A stretch of 64,000 bases of DNA from Brevundimonas sp. Root1279 (lineage in GTDB: Bacteria; Pseudomonadota; Alphaproteobacteria; Caulobacterales; Caulobacteraceae), in assembly GCF_001425945.1 (NCBI RefSeq), contig NZ_LMEB01000001.1, forward strand, positions 124,001 to 188,000, written 5' to 3'. The translations under genes and the position numbers were made by a program. Positions 56,701 to 64,000 of this stretch are shown piece by piece. The notes under the pieces were generated by a model. That model had not been told where the DNA came from and searched no databases. It saw only the letters and a program-made list of their open reading frames with translations. The stretch's first letter is position 1. Each line of letters opens with the position of its first letter.

Positions 56701-57203
56701 CGCGCCAGATCTTCACGAGCCCCGTGCGACAGGGCCAGGGCGGCGGCGTCCTCCAGCACGGTGAAGCCTGGGGTGACCCCGGCCTCGATCGGAAAGCGCC
56801 GCAGCAGCTTCTCGCAGAAGGCGTGGATGGTCTGGATCTTGAGCCCGCCTGGCGTCTCCAGCGCCTTGGCGAACAGCTTGCGCGCCCGGGACAGTTCGGC
56901 GGGGCCCGTCGCGGCCTCTTCGCCGCCGCCCAGATCGACCAGGGAGGCGGAGAGCTTGGCGTCGTCCATGACCGCCCATTCGCCCAGCCGGTCGTACAGC
57001 CGCGCCTGCATCTCGGCGGCGGCGGCCTTGGTGTAGGTGACGCACAGGATCTCGCCGGGCTCGACCTCGGCCAGCAGCAGCCGCGCCACGCGGTCGACCA
57101 GGGTCGAGGTCTTGCCCGAGCCGGCGTTGGCGGTGACGAAGACCGACTGGCGCGGGTCGGCCGCGGCGATCTGATCGGGATCCGGCAGGATGCGTGCGCT
57201 CAT
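53742..57203 (-). CDS. addA: AddA subunit of the AddAB helicase-nuclease
   Basis: Processes double-strand breaks for RecA loading, the alphaproteobacterial counterpart of RecBCD. A UvrD-like helicase with Walker [21 protein letters not shown] near residue 25, FTYTKAAA-type motif ([12 protein letters not shown]), motif [22 protein letters not shown] near 394, and motif [17 protein letters not shown]. The C-terminal nuclease has [13 protein letters not shown] and [16 protein letters not shown] near 1085. The ATG at 57203 gives 1153 residues and overlaps the addB stop as ATGA. Confidence 0.96.
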   Translation of the reverse strand: MSARILPDPDQIAAADPRQSVFVTANAGSGKTSTLVDRVARLLLAEVEPGEILCVTYTKAAAAEMQARLYDRLGEWAVMDDAKLSASLVDLGGGEEAATGPAELSRARKLFAKALETPGGLKIQTIHAFCEKLLRRFPIEAGVTPGFTVLEDAAALALSHGAREDLARAALNDPDGLVGRAYSHLAVELDWNSFQSLLGMIEAERVKLADYVARVGDGAAPGPHALTGAHPDDTVAGLETDFLRWIVRGEWLGHAEAMATGSANDQKIAAAMRGAEWSFAGLGDVFLTGTGTPRAKMATAKAPVASAAWLDQLQLKYISALEALRRVRVAEDTIHVLTLATAHARYYEQAKAAAGALDFGDLVDRTVELLTVRSSADWVLYKLDGGIEHVLVDEAQDTAPQQWDILRALTENFFAGEGGRRFGPIPTSGQRLDRTLFAVGDEKQSIYSFQGARPERLRKESQRYDQLAQGAGAAFAGIELITSFRSTPEVLHFVDAVFHTPERAAALVGEDVAIVPPHKAKRVGQSGGVELWRLHEEIKGPEREAWDAPVDQESAGSARKRLARDLAEEIRRHVETGIAVYDRKTRAPRPCGYDDFLILVRRRDATFEEIIRALKSAGVPVAGADRLKLSSHIVFDDLIALARFALFPDDDLTVAEVLRSPFCDVDEDGLYQLAGADPKRRGLWRELTARAGERAEWTDARDLLRVALDSRDRDPFAFFAGLLNRVDAAGLTGRARILRRLGREAEEAIDETLNQVLAAEGRGAIDLETCVARLEAADVEVKRELEGPRGEVRVMTVHGAKGLEAPIVILPDTTSRAKAQGPSLMPVALDDGTEAWLMAPGSAKADCERSAEARAARQARTDAESLRLLYVALTRARDRLWILGKGSAKAGKGYDDGSWWEVLTDAFDGLEDTHENEGRRRYGAEPTRLTATARVAAPATITPGWATQAPIPDRAARTAAPSQLEGAIRVSAPSPLATAGPDGGGAPLGRFRRGDLIHRLLERLPELPASDRAEAAMRLLSRERDLNDAQRTEMIAAAFGVLDDARFAPVFGEGSRAEVAISGRFGDVPISGRIDRLVITPERVLVVDYKTNRPAPDRAEDADPAYVLQLAAYAAVLRQLYPDREVEAALVWTDGPRLTPIPRALMDAASTVR

Positions 57204-60200
57204 TCGCCTTCGCCCTCGTCGCCGCCGACCACATGCCACTCCCAGACCCGGGCGAGATGGTCGTAGTTGCCGCCGAAATTGCCCATGTACTGCGGCGCGA
57301 CCCAACTGGCGTAAGGCGTCTCCACCCGGTCGTACTCGCCGATCCGCTTCTTCAGCCCGTCGAGGGCGGCCATCGACAGGGCCACGGCCTCAGCGCCGGA
57401 TGCGCGCACCGCCGCCTGACCGGGGTCCTTGCGGCCGACCACACGAACATAGGTCAGCTCCTCCGGCGTGACCGGCCCGCTGCCGGGCAGGCCCGCCTCG
57501 GCCAGGATGGCCCCGGTCAGGGTCAGTTGCGGCGAGAAGCCGGTCCGGACCTGCTTCGGCGACGGGACCGAGCCGGTCTTGAAGTCGAGGACCGCCGCGC
57601 CGGTGGCCGACAGTTCGATGCGGTCGGCCTTGGCGGTCAGGGTGAACGGCCCGGCCGGACCCTCGAGGGTCATGGCCACCTTCTGTTCGACGCGGATCTC
57701 GATGCCGCGCGCCCGCCGTTCCGCCTCGAAGCCGGCCAGCCAGCGGGCGCAGTTGCGCGCCAGCGGCGTCTCGCGGGCCATGGCCGCATCCTCGAAGCCG
57801 TGGGCGCCCAGCTCCTCCAGCAGCAGCGCCTCCAGCTGCTCGGCGCAGTCGTCGGGCAGGACGTCGGGCCAGGCCAGGGTCAGCCGCTCGACCGCCTTGT
57901 GCACGGCGTTGCCGCGCGCCAGAGCCTCGGCCGCCTGGCCCGGGCGATCCATTTGTCTCAGATTGAGGACATAGCGCGCATAGACGGCGTAGGGATCGCG
58001 CACCCAGCGCTCCACGCCGGTGACCGGCAGCTCGCGGGGGCGGCGCTCGACCGGCGGGCGGGGCTGGGGCCGCGGGGCGTAGCCGGGGCCGGCGCCGGTG
58101 ACCGGGGCGTCCAGCGCCCGGGCCTGCTCGAGCGCCTCCACCGGCCGATGCAGGGCCACCGGCGTGGCCTCGGCGTTGGCCCCGCGGGTCAGCATCTCCA
58201 GCCGCCACAGCCAGCGCGACTTGACCGCCGGCTGGCCGCCGCGGCGCTCGCAATGAACCAGCACGGCGTCCTCGGCGCAGGCGGCCTGGACGAAGTCCTG
58301 CGCCGTCTGGCCCAGCCGTCGTTCGGGCGGCGGGAGTCCGAGCGCCTTGCGCATCGGCCGCGACAGGAAGGGGTCGGTCGGGGCTGCGTTGGGCCAGACG
58401 CCTTCCTCCAGCCCGGCCAGGATCATCCGGTCGGCGCGCACAAGCCGCGCCTCGATGGCGCCGAGGATGCGCAGGCGGGGCTGGGTCGCCCCGCCGGTGC
58501 GGACGGTGGTCTCGTCCAGAAGTTCGTGGACCAGGGTCGCCAGCTCGATCCGCGTCACCGCGCCAAGCGAGGCGCCGCCTTCGATCAGGGCTGACAACAG
58601 GCCGGCCGCGGCCTCGCCGTCGGCTCCCGCCCAGGCGTCCTGTCCGGCCAGCGCCTCGATCAGCGCGGTCAAGGCCCGCGCCGCCTGATCCAGTGAGGCG
58701 GCGGGGGCGAAGGGCGCGCGCGCCGTCGCCGACAGGACTTCCAGCCGATCCAACAGCCGCCCGGCGGCGGCCAGCTTCGCCTTGGCGCCCTCGGACGGCG
58801 GTTTGCCGTCGTCGCGCGGCTCGCCGGCTTTCAGCAGGGTGCGGCGCGCCCGGCTCCAGTCGCGCTTTCGCGGCCCGCGCAGGACATAACGCTCCAACGC
58901 CTCGATGGCGGTCTGTGATTCGATCTCGCCGAGGTCCAGCCGAACCAGTGGATGCTTGAGCAGGCCGAGCAGGGTGTGCGGGTCCAGCGGCTCGGCGATG
59001 AAGCGGGCGCACAGGTCGACCAGCCGCCCGGCCGCCATCCGCGCCAGCGGCTGGCCCGAGGACACGTCAGCGCTGACGTCCCAACGCTCCAGCCGCGCCG
59101 CCACCCGGCGGCCGAGCTCGAGGTCGGGGGTGACCAGGGCGCAGGTCTTATCCGGCGTCTCGAGCGTCTCGCGCATCATCAGGGCGATGGCGGCGGCGGC
59201 GTCCTCCTCGGTCCGGGCGGTGACCACGGACAGCCCCTCCAGCCCCTCGGCGATCGGGTCGGCCGAGCGCGACCCCGCCGCCTCGGCGCGCAGGCGGCGG
59301 ATCAGGTTGCGCCAGTCGTCGGTGGCCTCGGCCGGGCGCAGGGCCTCGTTGACCAGGCGCTGGCGGGCGCGGCCCCTGAGCGCGGCGGCAGGCGGCTCGG
59401 GCGGCGTGAACCAGGGTCGGACGTCCGCGCGCGCTACCCGTTCATGGAGCAGCCGCCACAGGGCGTTCTGGGGATGCTGTTCGTTGTCGCCCAGCCGGGC
59501 CCACACCGCCGGATCGAGGTCGCGGTCCAGCCCGGGCAAGACCACGCAGCCCTGCGGCGCGGCGGCGACGGCGGCGAGGACGGCGGCGGCGGCCGGCGCG
59601 GTGCCGGTCGAACCGGCGGCGATCACCGGCGACTGCGGCGGATGCGCGGCCCATTGGTCGGCCAGCAGGCGCAGCAACCTGGCGCGCCGCCAGGCCGGGT
59701 CGACCAGGCCCATGGCGGCCAGACGCCTCGGCCATGTCTCGACGGCGAGACCGAGGAAACGCGCCGACTCCCGCCAGTGCTCCGCGAGATCGCCCTCCAC
59801 CAGGCTCGCAACGCGGCCGAGATCCTCGATCTCCTCCAGTTGGCAGGAGTCCAGGAAGCCGCCCAAGGCGTCGGCCATCTCCAGGGCGCGCAGGGGCGTC
59901 AGGTCAGAGCGGAAGTCCTCGACGATCATCCGCGCCATCTCGAAGCGGCGGGTCAAGGGCGCGATGGCGGGGGGCAGATCGAGGCCCAGTTCGCCGGGGG
60001 CGAAGGGGGGTTCGTCCTCCTCCAGGTCGCCGAGCGGGCGCACCTGCGGCAGCAGCACGGCCCGGCCCGCCGCCTGCCGGGTCAGGGCGTCGCCGAAGGC
60101 GCGCGCGGCGCGTCGATTGGGCAGCAGGATGACGGCGTCGGACAAGGCCTCGGGCGGCCGCTCGCCGATCCACGCCAGCACCCCCGCGGCGAGGTCCTCG

Positions 60201-60271
60201 AGAAACGGCCGGCGCGCCTCGACGGCGTACCAGCGGGGCCCCGAAACGGCGAAGGGATCGAACCGGTTCAT
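57200..60271 (-). CDS. addB: AddB subunit of the AddAB complex
   Basis: The partner of AddA, with a non-motor helicase fold and a C-terminal nuclease. AVILLPNRRAARAFGDALTR stands near residue 46 in place of a Walker A. A long region follows with LAGLEEGVWPNAAPTDPFLS near 620 (RMILAGLEEGVWP is typical of AddB). The nuclease has AKADRIELSATGAAVLDFKT and PQLTLTGAILAEAGLP near 900. The ATG at 60271 (MNRFDPFAVSG) overlaps the murU stop and gives 1023 residues. Confidence 0.95.
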   Translation of the reverse strand: MNRFDPFAVSGPRWYAVEARRPFLEDLAAGVLAWIGERPPEALSDAVILLPNRRAARAFGDALTRQAAGRAVLLPQVRPLGDLEEDEPPFAPGELGLDLPPAIAPLTRRFEMARMIVEDFRSDLTPLRALEMADALGGFLDSCQLEEIEDLGRVASLVEGDLAEHWRESARFLGLAVETWPRRLAAMGLVDPAWRRARLLRLLADQWAAHPPQSPVIAAGSTGTAPAAAAVLAAVAAAPQGCVVLPGLDRDLDPAVWARLGDNEQHPQNALWRLLHERVARADVRPWFTPPEPPAAALRGRARQRLVNEALRPAEATDDWRNLIRRLRAEAAGSRSADPIAEGLEGLSVVTARTEEDAAAAIALMMRETLETPDKTCALVTPDLELGRRVAARLERWDVSADVSSGQPLARMAAGRLVDLCARFIAEPLDPHTLLGLLKHPLVRLDLGEIESQTAIEALERYVLRGPRKRDWSRARRTLLKAGEPRDDGKPPSEGAKAKLAAAGRLLDRLEVLSATARAPFAPAASLDQAARALTALIEALAGQDAWAGADGEAAAGLLSALIEGGASLGAVTRIELATLVHELLDETTVRTGGATQPRLRILGAIEARLVRADRMILAGLEEGVWPNAAPTDPFLSRPMRKALGLPPPERRLGQTAQDFVQAACAEDAVLVHCERRGGQPAVKSRWLWRLEMLTRGANAEATPVALHRPVEALEQARALDAPVTGAGPGYAPRPQPRPPVERRPRELPVTGVERWVRDPYAVYARYVLNLRQMDRPGQAAEALARGNAVHKAVERLTLAWPDVLPDDCAEQLEALLLEELGAHGFEDAAMARETPLARNCARWLAGFEAERRARGIEIRVEQKVAMTLEGPAGPFTLTAKADRIELSATGAAVLDFKTGSVPSPKQVRTGFSPQLTLTGAILAEAGLPGSGPVTPEELTYVRVVGRKDPGQAAVRASGAEAVALSMAALDGLKKRIGEYDRVETPYASWVAPQYMGNFGGNYDHLARVWEWHVVGGDEGEGE

Positions 60272-60987
60272 GCCTCTCCGGAGGCGAGTCGGATCTCGGC
60301 TTCGTCGCGGGCCTGCGGATCGCCGACGTGCATCCAGTCGCCGTCCAGGACGCAGCCGTACAGGCGGCCTTCGACCGCCGACTTGCGCCACAGTCTGGCG
60401 AGCGAGAAGGGGCCGTCCGGCTCGGCGGAAACGTAATCAGGACGGCAGATGTGCGCCCCCATATAGGCGTAGGGAGCCCAGGGGGCGTCGTTGCGGAAGG
60501 TCAGCCGGCCGTCCTCGGCGAGGAAGAAGTCCCCGTCGCCCTCGAAGCCGATCGAGCCTTCGCGGCGGGCCAGAAGAAGGGCCGCGTCCATGGTTGACGG
60601 ATTCCACAGGGACGCGAGTTGATTCAGCGCGTCGCCGCGATCGATCCAGACGCTGTCGATATTGGCCACGAACACCGGGTCGGGGCCGAGCAGTTCGGCG
60701 GCCTTTTTCAGTCCGCCGCCGGTCTCGAGCAGTTCGTCGCGCTCGTCCGAGATGAGGATTTCGGGACCCCGCCCGCGCGCGGCGAGGTGCGCCTCCAGCC
60801 GGTCGGCGAACCAGTGCACATTGACCACCGCGCGTTCGACTCCGACCTCGGCGAGACGGTCCAGAACGTGATCGACCAGCGCCTTGCCGCCGACCTCGAC
60901 GAGGGCCTTGGGCCGGTCGTCGGTCAGGGGGCGCATCCGGGTGCCCAGACCGGCGGCAAGGACCATGGCTGTCTTGGGCGGGCTCAT
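60268..60987 (-). CDS. murU: N-acetylmuramate-1-phosphate uridylyltransferase (MurU)
   Basis: A nucleotidyltransferase of 239 residues with AMVLAAGLGTRMRPLTDDRP at residues 7-26, KALVEVGGKALVDHVL, and the metal Asp in VFVANIDSVWIDRGDALN. With AmgK it forms the recycling route that makes UDP-MurNAc directly and so bypasses fosfomycin-sensitive MurA. The neighbouring AmgK-like kinase, coupled by an ATGA overlap, supports this over a general sugar nucleotidyltransferase. Its stop overlaps addB in the same way. Confidence 0.88.
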   Translation of the reverse strand: MSPPKTAMVLAAGLGTRMRPLTDDRPKALVEVGGKALVDHVLDRLAEVGVERAVVNVHWFADRLEAHLAARGRGPEILISDERDELLETGGGLKKAAELLGPDPVFVANIDSVWIDRGDALNQLASLWNPSTMDAALLLARREGSIGFEGDGDFFLAEDGRLTFRNDAPWAPYAYMGAHICRPDYVSAEPDGPFSLARLWRKSAVEGRLYGCVLDGDWMHVGDPQARDEAEIRLASGEA

Positions 60988-62072
60988 CGACGGCTGCTCT
61001 CGGGGACGTGGCGATCGAACCAGGCGCGCACCGTCTCCAGACCTGGCTTCTTCAGGTTGGCGTTCAGGTGGTCCCACATGCGTGGCATGAAAGCGCGGTA
61101 GCGAGGCTTGCCGTCTCGGACGATCAGTCGGGCGAAGATGCCCAGGATGCGCGCCTCGTTCAGCGCCGCCAGCCCGGCGTAGTCGCGCAGGAACTCGACG
61201 CGGTCGACCTGCGGCCGAAGGCTGAAATAATGGTCCAGCGCCCGCGCCTCGAGATCCGCCGGCACGTCCCGGCGCGCGTCCTGCAGCAGGGAATGCAGGT
61301 CCCAGGAGGGATGGGCGCGCACGGCGTCCTGGAAATCGATCATCCCGACCAGGGCGGCGCCCTGGCGGTCGGCCAGCAGGATCAGGTTCTCGGCGTGATA
61401 GTCGCGGTGGGCCATCACCGTCGCCCCCGCCGCGCCGCGCGCCACCACCGGCGCCCAGGCCGCTTCCCAGTCGGCGAGCGCGGCCGCGTCGAACGACAGG
61501 CCCGGGTCTAGTTTCGGCATCCACTCGACGAACAGGTCGGCGCCGCCCTGCAGCGCTGTCTCGTCATAGACCAGCAGCGGCCAGTCGCCGGCGGCCCCGG
61601 TCAGGATGTCGGGCGTTTCGGCCTCGTGCAGCTTGGCCAGGGCCTCGATGGCGGCCAGGTAGAGGGGTTCTTCGGGCTCGCCCCCTTCGATGACGCGGGC
61701 GAACAGGGCGTCGCCGAAGTCCTCAAGTACGGCCAGTCCGGCCGCGGCGTCGACGGCGACGATCTCGGGCGCAGACAGGCCCAGCGCCTTCAGATGGGCG
61801 GCCACCGCCGCGAAGGCCTCGATCCGGCCGGCCGACAGGCGGGCCACCGCATTCCAGCCCTCGGCCTTGCGCCGCTCGGGCGACCACGAGCGGTCCGCCG
61901 GCAGGCTTTCGGCGGCCGGGGCCTGGTCCATCAGCATCAGGGTGCGGCCGCCCGGAAGGGTCAACCGTTCGTATCGGCGCGTCGAGGCGTCGCCGGGCAG
62001 GGGATCGCGCACAGCCTCGCCGAGGCCGGCGGCCTTGAGGAACTCGACACGGAGGGCTTCGCGGTCAGACAT
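60984..62072 (-). CDS. amgK: Anomeric MurNAc/GlcNAc kinase (AmgK)
   Basis: An aminoglycoside-phosphotransferase-fold kinase of 362 residues. The catalytic loop VMAHRDYHAENLILLADRQG and the metal-binding MIDFQDAVRAHPSWDLHSLL are near residues 217-245. PGDASTRRYERLTLPGGRTL at the N-terminus is typical of AmgK. It phosphorylates MurNAc at C1 for MurU. The next gene downstream is murU, and tsaE upstream overlaps by eight bases; this tsaE-amgK-murU order is common in Gram-negatives. Confidence 0.9.
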   Translation of the reverse strand: MSDREALRVEFLKAAGLGEAVRDPLPGDASTRRYERLTLPGGRTLMLMDQAPAAESLPADRSWSPERRKAEGWNAVARLSAGRIEAFAAVAAHLKALGLSAPEIVAVDAAAGLAVLEDFGDALFARVIEGGEPEEPLYLAAIEALAKLHEAETPDILTGAAGDWPLLVYDETALQGGADLFVEWMPKLDPGLSFDAAALADWEAAWAPVVARGAAGATVMAHRDYHAENLILLADRQGAALVGMIDFQDAVRAHPSWDLHSLLQDARRDVPADLEARALDHYFSLRPQVDRVEFLRDYAGLAALNEARILGIFARLIVRDGKPRYRAFMPRMWDHLNANLKKPGLETVRAWFDRHVPESSRR

Positions 62073-62541
62073 GCAGGTCCTTCAGTTTCTCTTCCCAGAG
62101 CCCTACGCCAGAAACGGTCGCAACGCGGCCGTCGCCGTCTTCGGCGAGGGTCACCGCCAGCCGATCCGGTCCCAGCCAGGCGCCCGGATCCTCGCCCAGC
62201 CGTTCGGGCCATTCGATCACCGCGCAGCCTTCGTCCAGCGCCTCGTCGAGACCGATCTCCGAGGCCTCTTCCGCCCGGGTCAAGCGGTAGAGGTCGAAAT
62301 GGGCGATCGGCGGCTCGCCCTCGTAGAACTGCACCAGGGTGAAGGTCGGCGACGGCACATCCTCGTCGGGCGTGGTCGTGGCCCGGATCAGCCCCCGCGC
62401 CAGGGTCGACTTGCCCATGCCCAGCGGTCCGTACAGCAGGACGGTCTCGCCCGGCTCCAGCCGGACGGCGATGGCCGCGCCCAGCCGGGCGGTGGCCTCG
62501 GCGTCGGCCAACAGGAAGGTCAGGCGGCCGGCTTCAGGCAA
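62065..62541 (-). CDS. tsaE: tRNA t6A biosynthesis ATPase TsaE
   Basis: An ATPase that works with TsaB, TsaC and TsaD in making t6A37 in tRNAs. The P-loop VLLYGPLGMGKSTLARGLIR is near residue 34, VPSPTFTLVQFYEG near 63, and HFDLYRLTRAEEASEIGLDE near 80; VIEWPERLGE is also conserved. The start is a TTG that overlaps the acyltransferase stop by eight bases; no strong ribosome binding site is seen, so translation may depend on coupling. The length of 158 residues is usual. Confidence 0.93.
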   Translation of the reverse strand: MPEAGRLTFLLADAEATARLGAAIAVRLEPGETVLLYGPLGMGKSTLARGLIRATTTPDEDVPSPTFTLVQFYEGEPPIAHFDLYRLTRAEEASEIGLDEALDEGCAVIEWPERLGEDPGAWLGPDRLAVTLAEDGDGRVATVSGVGLWEEKLKDLHV

Positions 62542-63397
62542 AGTCGGCGTCCGGCTGGCTTGGCAGGACCCGCTCGGTGAAGGCCTTCAGGGCGTAGGTC
62601 GCCTTGCCTGCGTCGATGTCGAGCCGCGTGGCCGGGATCGGCTTGCCGACCTTGAGGAAGAAGGGCTTGCGCCGCTTGTTCAGCAGTTCGTGGAAAAGGG
62701 TCACGTCCCTGAGTTCCTGGGAGATCCGGTCGAACCAGTGGAACAGGCGGGAGTAGGGGCCCGAAACATGGATCGGCACCACCGGCGCCGCGTATTTGCG
62801 CGCCAGCGAGGCGGCGGTCGGGGCCCATTCGGGGTCGGTGACCGTGCCGTCCTTGCCGATCCGGGCCAGGCGTCCGGCCGGGAACAGCACCACGCAGCGC
62901 TCCGCCTCGAAGGCTTCCTTGGCGGCCTGCAGGGTGGCGCGGGTCTTCTCGCGGGTGCGCTTTTCGACCACCCACTCGACCGGGATCACCGCCTCGCCCA
63001 GCCGGGGCGAGACCCGCAGGGCGTCGGCGTTGGCGAAGAAGATGGCGTCCTGGCGGCGCGCCCGCACCGCGTCGAACACGGCGATGCCGTCGGCGATGCC
63101 GGTCGGGTGGTTGGCGACGATGATGCAGCGGCCTGTCGCGGGTATGCGCTCGGCGTTCATCACCGACACCTTCAGGTCCAGCAGGTCGCTCATATAGTCC
63201 AGCGCCTCGGCACCCGAGAGCGGCTGGACCGCATCGGCCATGCGCACGGCCTGGCGATAGTTGAGCAGCTTGTAGAGCGCCGGCCGAACCACGGGCCAGA
63301 ACGCCGAGCGGGTCAGGCGCGGCGCGCGCTCGGCGATCAGCACGTCGCAGATGTGCGGTTCGGCGGATCCGGACGGGGTCAGGGCGGCTGCGGTCAT
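62534..63397 (-). CDS. PlsC-like lysophospholipid/ornithine-lipid acyltransferase
   Basis: A 287-residue acyltransferase with the active-site block CIIVANHPTGIADGIAVFDA near residue 91 and the substrate block CVVLFPAGRLARIGKDGTV near 168 (FPxG-R). The His-Pro-Thr-Gly form is typical of the hemolysin-like/OlsA-type group rather than NHxxxxD PlsC proper. It probably acylates a membrane lipid at the inner membrane. No membrane segment is evident. It is the first gene of the leftward operon and is divergent from the S9 peptidase gene. Confidence 0.85.
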   Translation of the reverse strand: MTAAALTPSGSAEPHICDVLIAERAPRLTRSAFWPVVRPALYKLLNYRQAVRMADAVQPLSGAEALDYMSDLLDLKVSVMNAERIPATGRCIIVANHPTGIADGIAVFDAVRARRQDAIFFANADALRVSPRLGEAVIPVEWVVEKRTREKTRATLQAAKEAFEAERCVVLFPAGRLARIGKDGTVTDPEWAPTAASLARKYAAPVVPIHVSGPYSRLFHWFDRISQELRDVTLFHELLNKRRKPFFLKVGKPIPATRLDIDAGKATYALKAFTERVLPSQPDADFA

Positions 63398-63492
63398 TCG
63401 AGCCGGTTGTCGCCGCTCCCGCGACGGACGGCAAGCGGCTTGGCGGGGGGTGGAACCGTGTTACCTGTGTCAGGCTTGGAGGAGGGCGTACC

Positions 63493-64000
63493 ATGCCGAT
63501 CAGAATGAGCTTGCTGGCGGGTGCGACAGCCCTCGCCTTGTGCCTCCCGGGCGTTTCCGCCCTGGCGCAGACCGCGCCCGAGGCGCCGGATCCTCGTCCG
63601 ACCGCGGCGGGCGGGCTCAGCCCGCAACAGCTGGCGATGATGGAGCGCGTCTCCGACCCGCGCCTGTCGCCGGACGGGCGACGGGTCCTCTACAACGTCC
63701 GGACCACCGACTGGGCCGGAAACAAGGGCGTCGGCGCGGCCTGGGTCGTCGAGGCCGACGGCGCCACGCGCCGGCTGCCCGCCTCAGACGGCGGCGTCGG
63801 CTCGGCGCGCTGGTCGCCGGATGGAACGGCCATCTACTTCCTCTCAACGCGCGGCGGCTCCAGTCAGGTCTGGCGCATGGACGCCCAGGGCCAGGCCGCG
63901 ACCCAGGTCACCAGCCTGCCGGTGGACGTCACCGCCTTCCGCCTCGCCGCCGACGGCCGCACGCTGATCGTCGCGCTGCCGGTCTTCCTCGACTGCGCCG
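63493..64000 (+). CDS. S9-family (prolyl oligopeptidase) peptidase, N-terminal part
   Basis: Only the first 169 codons are in the window; the gene runs off the right edge. A signal peptide (MPIRMSLLAGATALALCLPG, cut after ALAQ) is followed by LSPQQLAMMERVSDPRLSPD, then beta-propeller blades with repeated SPDG turns (PRLSPDGRRVLYNVR, ARWSPDGTAIYFLS, LAADGRTLIVAL). These are typical of the N-terminal propeller of dipeptidyl-peptidase-type S9 enzymes. The catalytic domain is not visible. GGAGGA precedes the ATG well. Probably periplasmic. Confidence 0.88.
   Translation, partial: MPIRMSLLAGATALALCLPGVSALAQTAPEAPDPRPTAAGGLSPQQLAMMERVSDPRLSPDGRRVLYNVRTTDWAGNKGVGAAWVVEADGATRRLPASDGGVGSARWSPDGTAIYFLSTRGGSSQVWRMDAQGQAATQVTSLPVDVTAFRLAADGRTLIVALPVFLDCA

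Noticed and set aside
53742..57305. Upstream extension of addA beyond its ATG
   Set aside because: The added 34 residues overlap addB, are Arg/Gly-rich shadow sequence, and the ATGA overlap gives a normal start at 57203.

Overview
The window is a stretch of GC-rich chromosome from an alphaproteobacterium, most likely a member of the Caulobacterales close to Brevundimonas or Caulobacter. This rests on the strong G/C third-position bias, AddAB instead of RecBCD, a CC0125/CC1285-type lipoprotein, a DUF1674 succinate dehydrogenase assembly factor, candidate CtrA and EcfG (general stress sigma factor) promoter motifs, and the gene order trpF-trpB-trpA-accD-folC with trxA-addA-addB on the opposite strand. 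No phage, insertion sequence, CRISPR array, rRNA or tRNA was seen. Most of the window is housekeeping DNA with compact, often overlapping genes.

Layout. 0-9 kb: start of a probable lolA, ftsK, a UbiH-type hydroxylase, a small operon read leftwards (CnoX-like thioredoxin-TPR, LON-domain protein, Trm112-like protein), then rpe coupled to a heparinase-like gene, and an OsmC-type protein. 9-25 kb: recQ, a degenerate aldo/keto reductase, a cobalamin riboswitch with its btuB-type receptor, a secreted hypothetical protein, mutS, a CAP-domain lipoprotein, glnD, murJ, trpS and a GNAT protein. 25-36.7 kb: rsmB coupled to kup, an Rrf2 regulator, a TM2-SHOCT membrane protein, an SDR enzyme coupled to an Imm50-like protein, marC, pyrF, two low-complexity secreted proteins, DUF1674 opposite htpX, and argG.

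36.7-46 kb: two related small secreted proteins, a LysE-type exporter, a lipoprotein with a textbook EcfG promoter, a DUF6065 protein, a ProXp-type tRNA deacylase, an SdpR-SdpI-like repressor/membrane pair with a perfect operator palindrome, purH, a GNAT protein that seems to start at CTG, a dienelactone hydrolase, and coupled rsmC-like and RsuA-like rRNA modification genes. 46-53 kb: a DadA-like oxidoreductase and the tryptophan genes, with two paralogous four-cysteine secreted proteins inserted between trpB and trpA, then accD and folC. 53-64 kb: a leftward operon of seven genes (acyltransferase, tsaE, amgK, murU, addB, addA, trxA), most of them overlapping, and the start of an S9 peptidase gene.

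The most unusual items are the exported four-cysteine paralog pair inside the trp cluster, a 24-base palindrome that buries the ribosome binding site of a secreted low-complexity protein, the CTAG-rich inverted repeat at about 4.45 kb, the SdpR operator, and AccD without zinc-ribbon cysteines. I found no clear new multi-gene defence or mobile system. All assignments come from reading the sequence and family knowledge; no database search was run.
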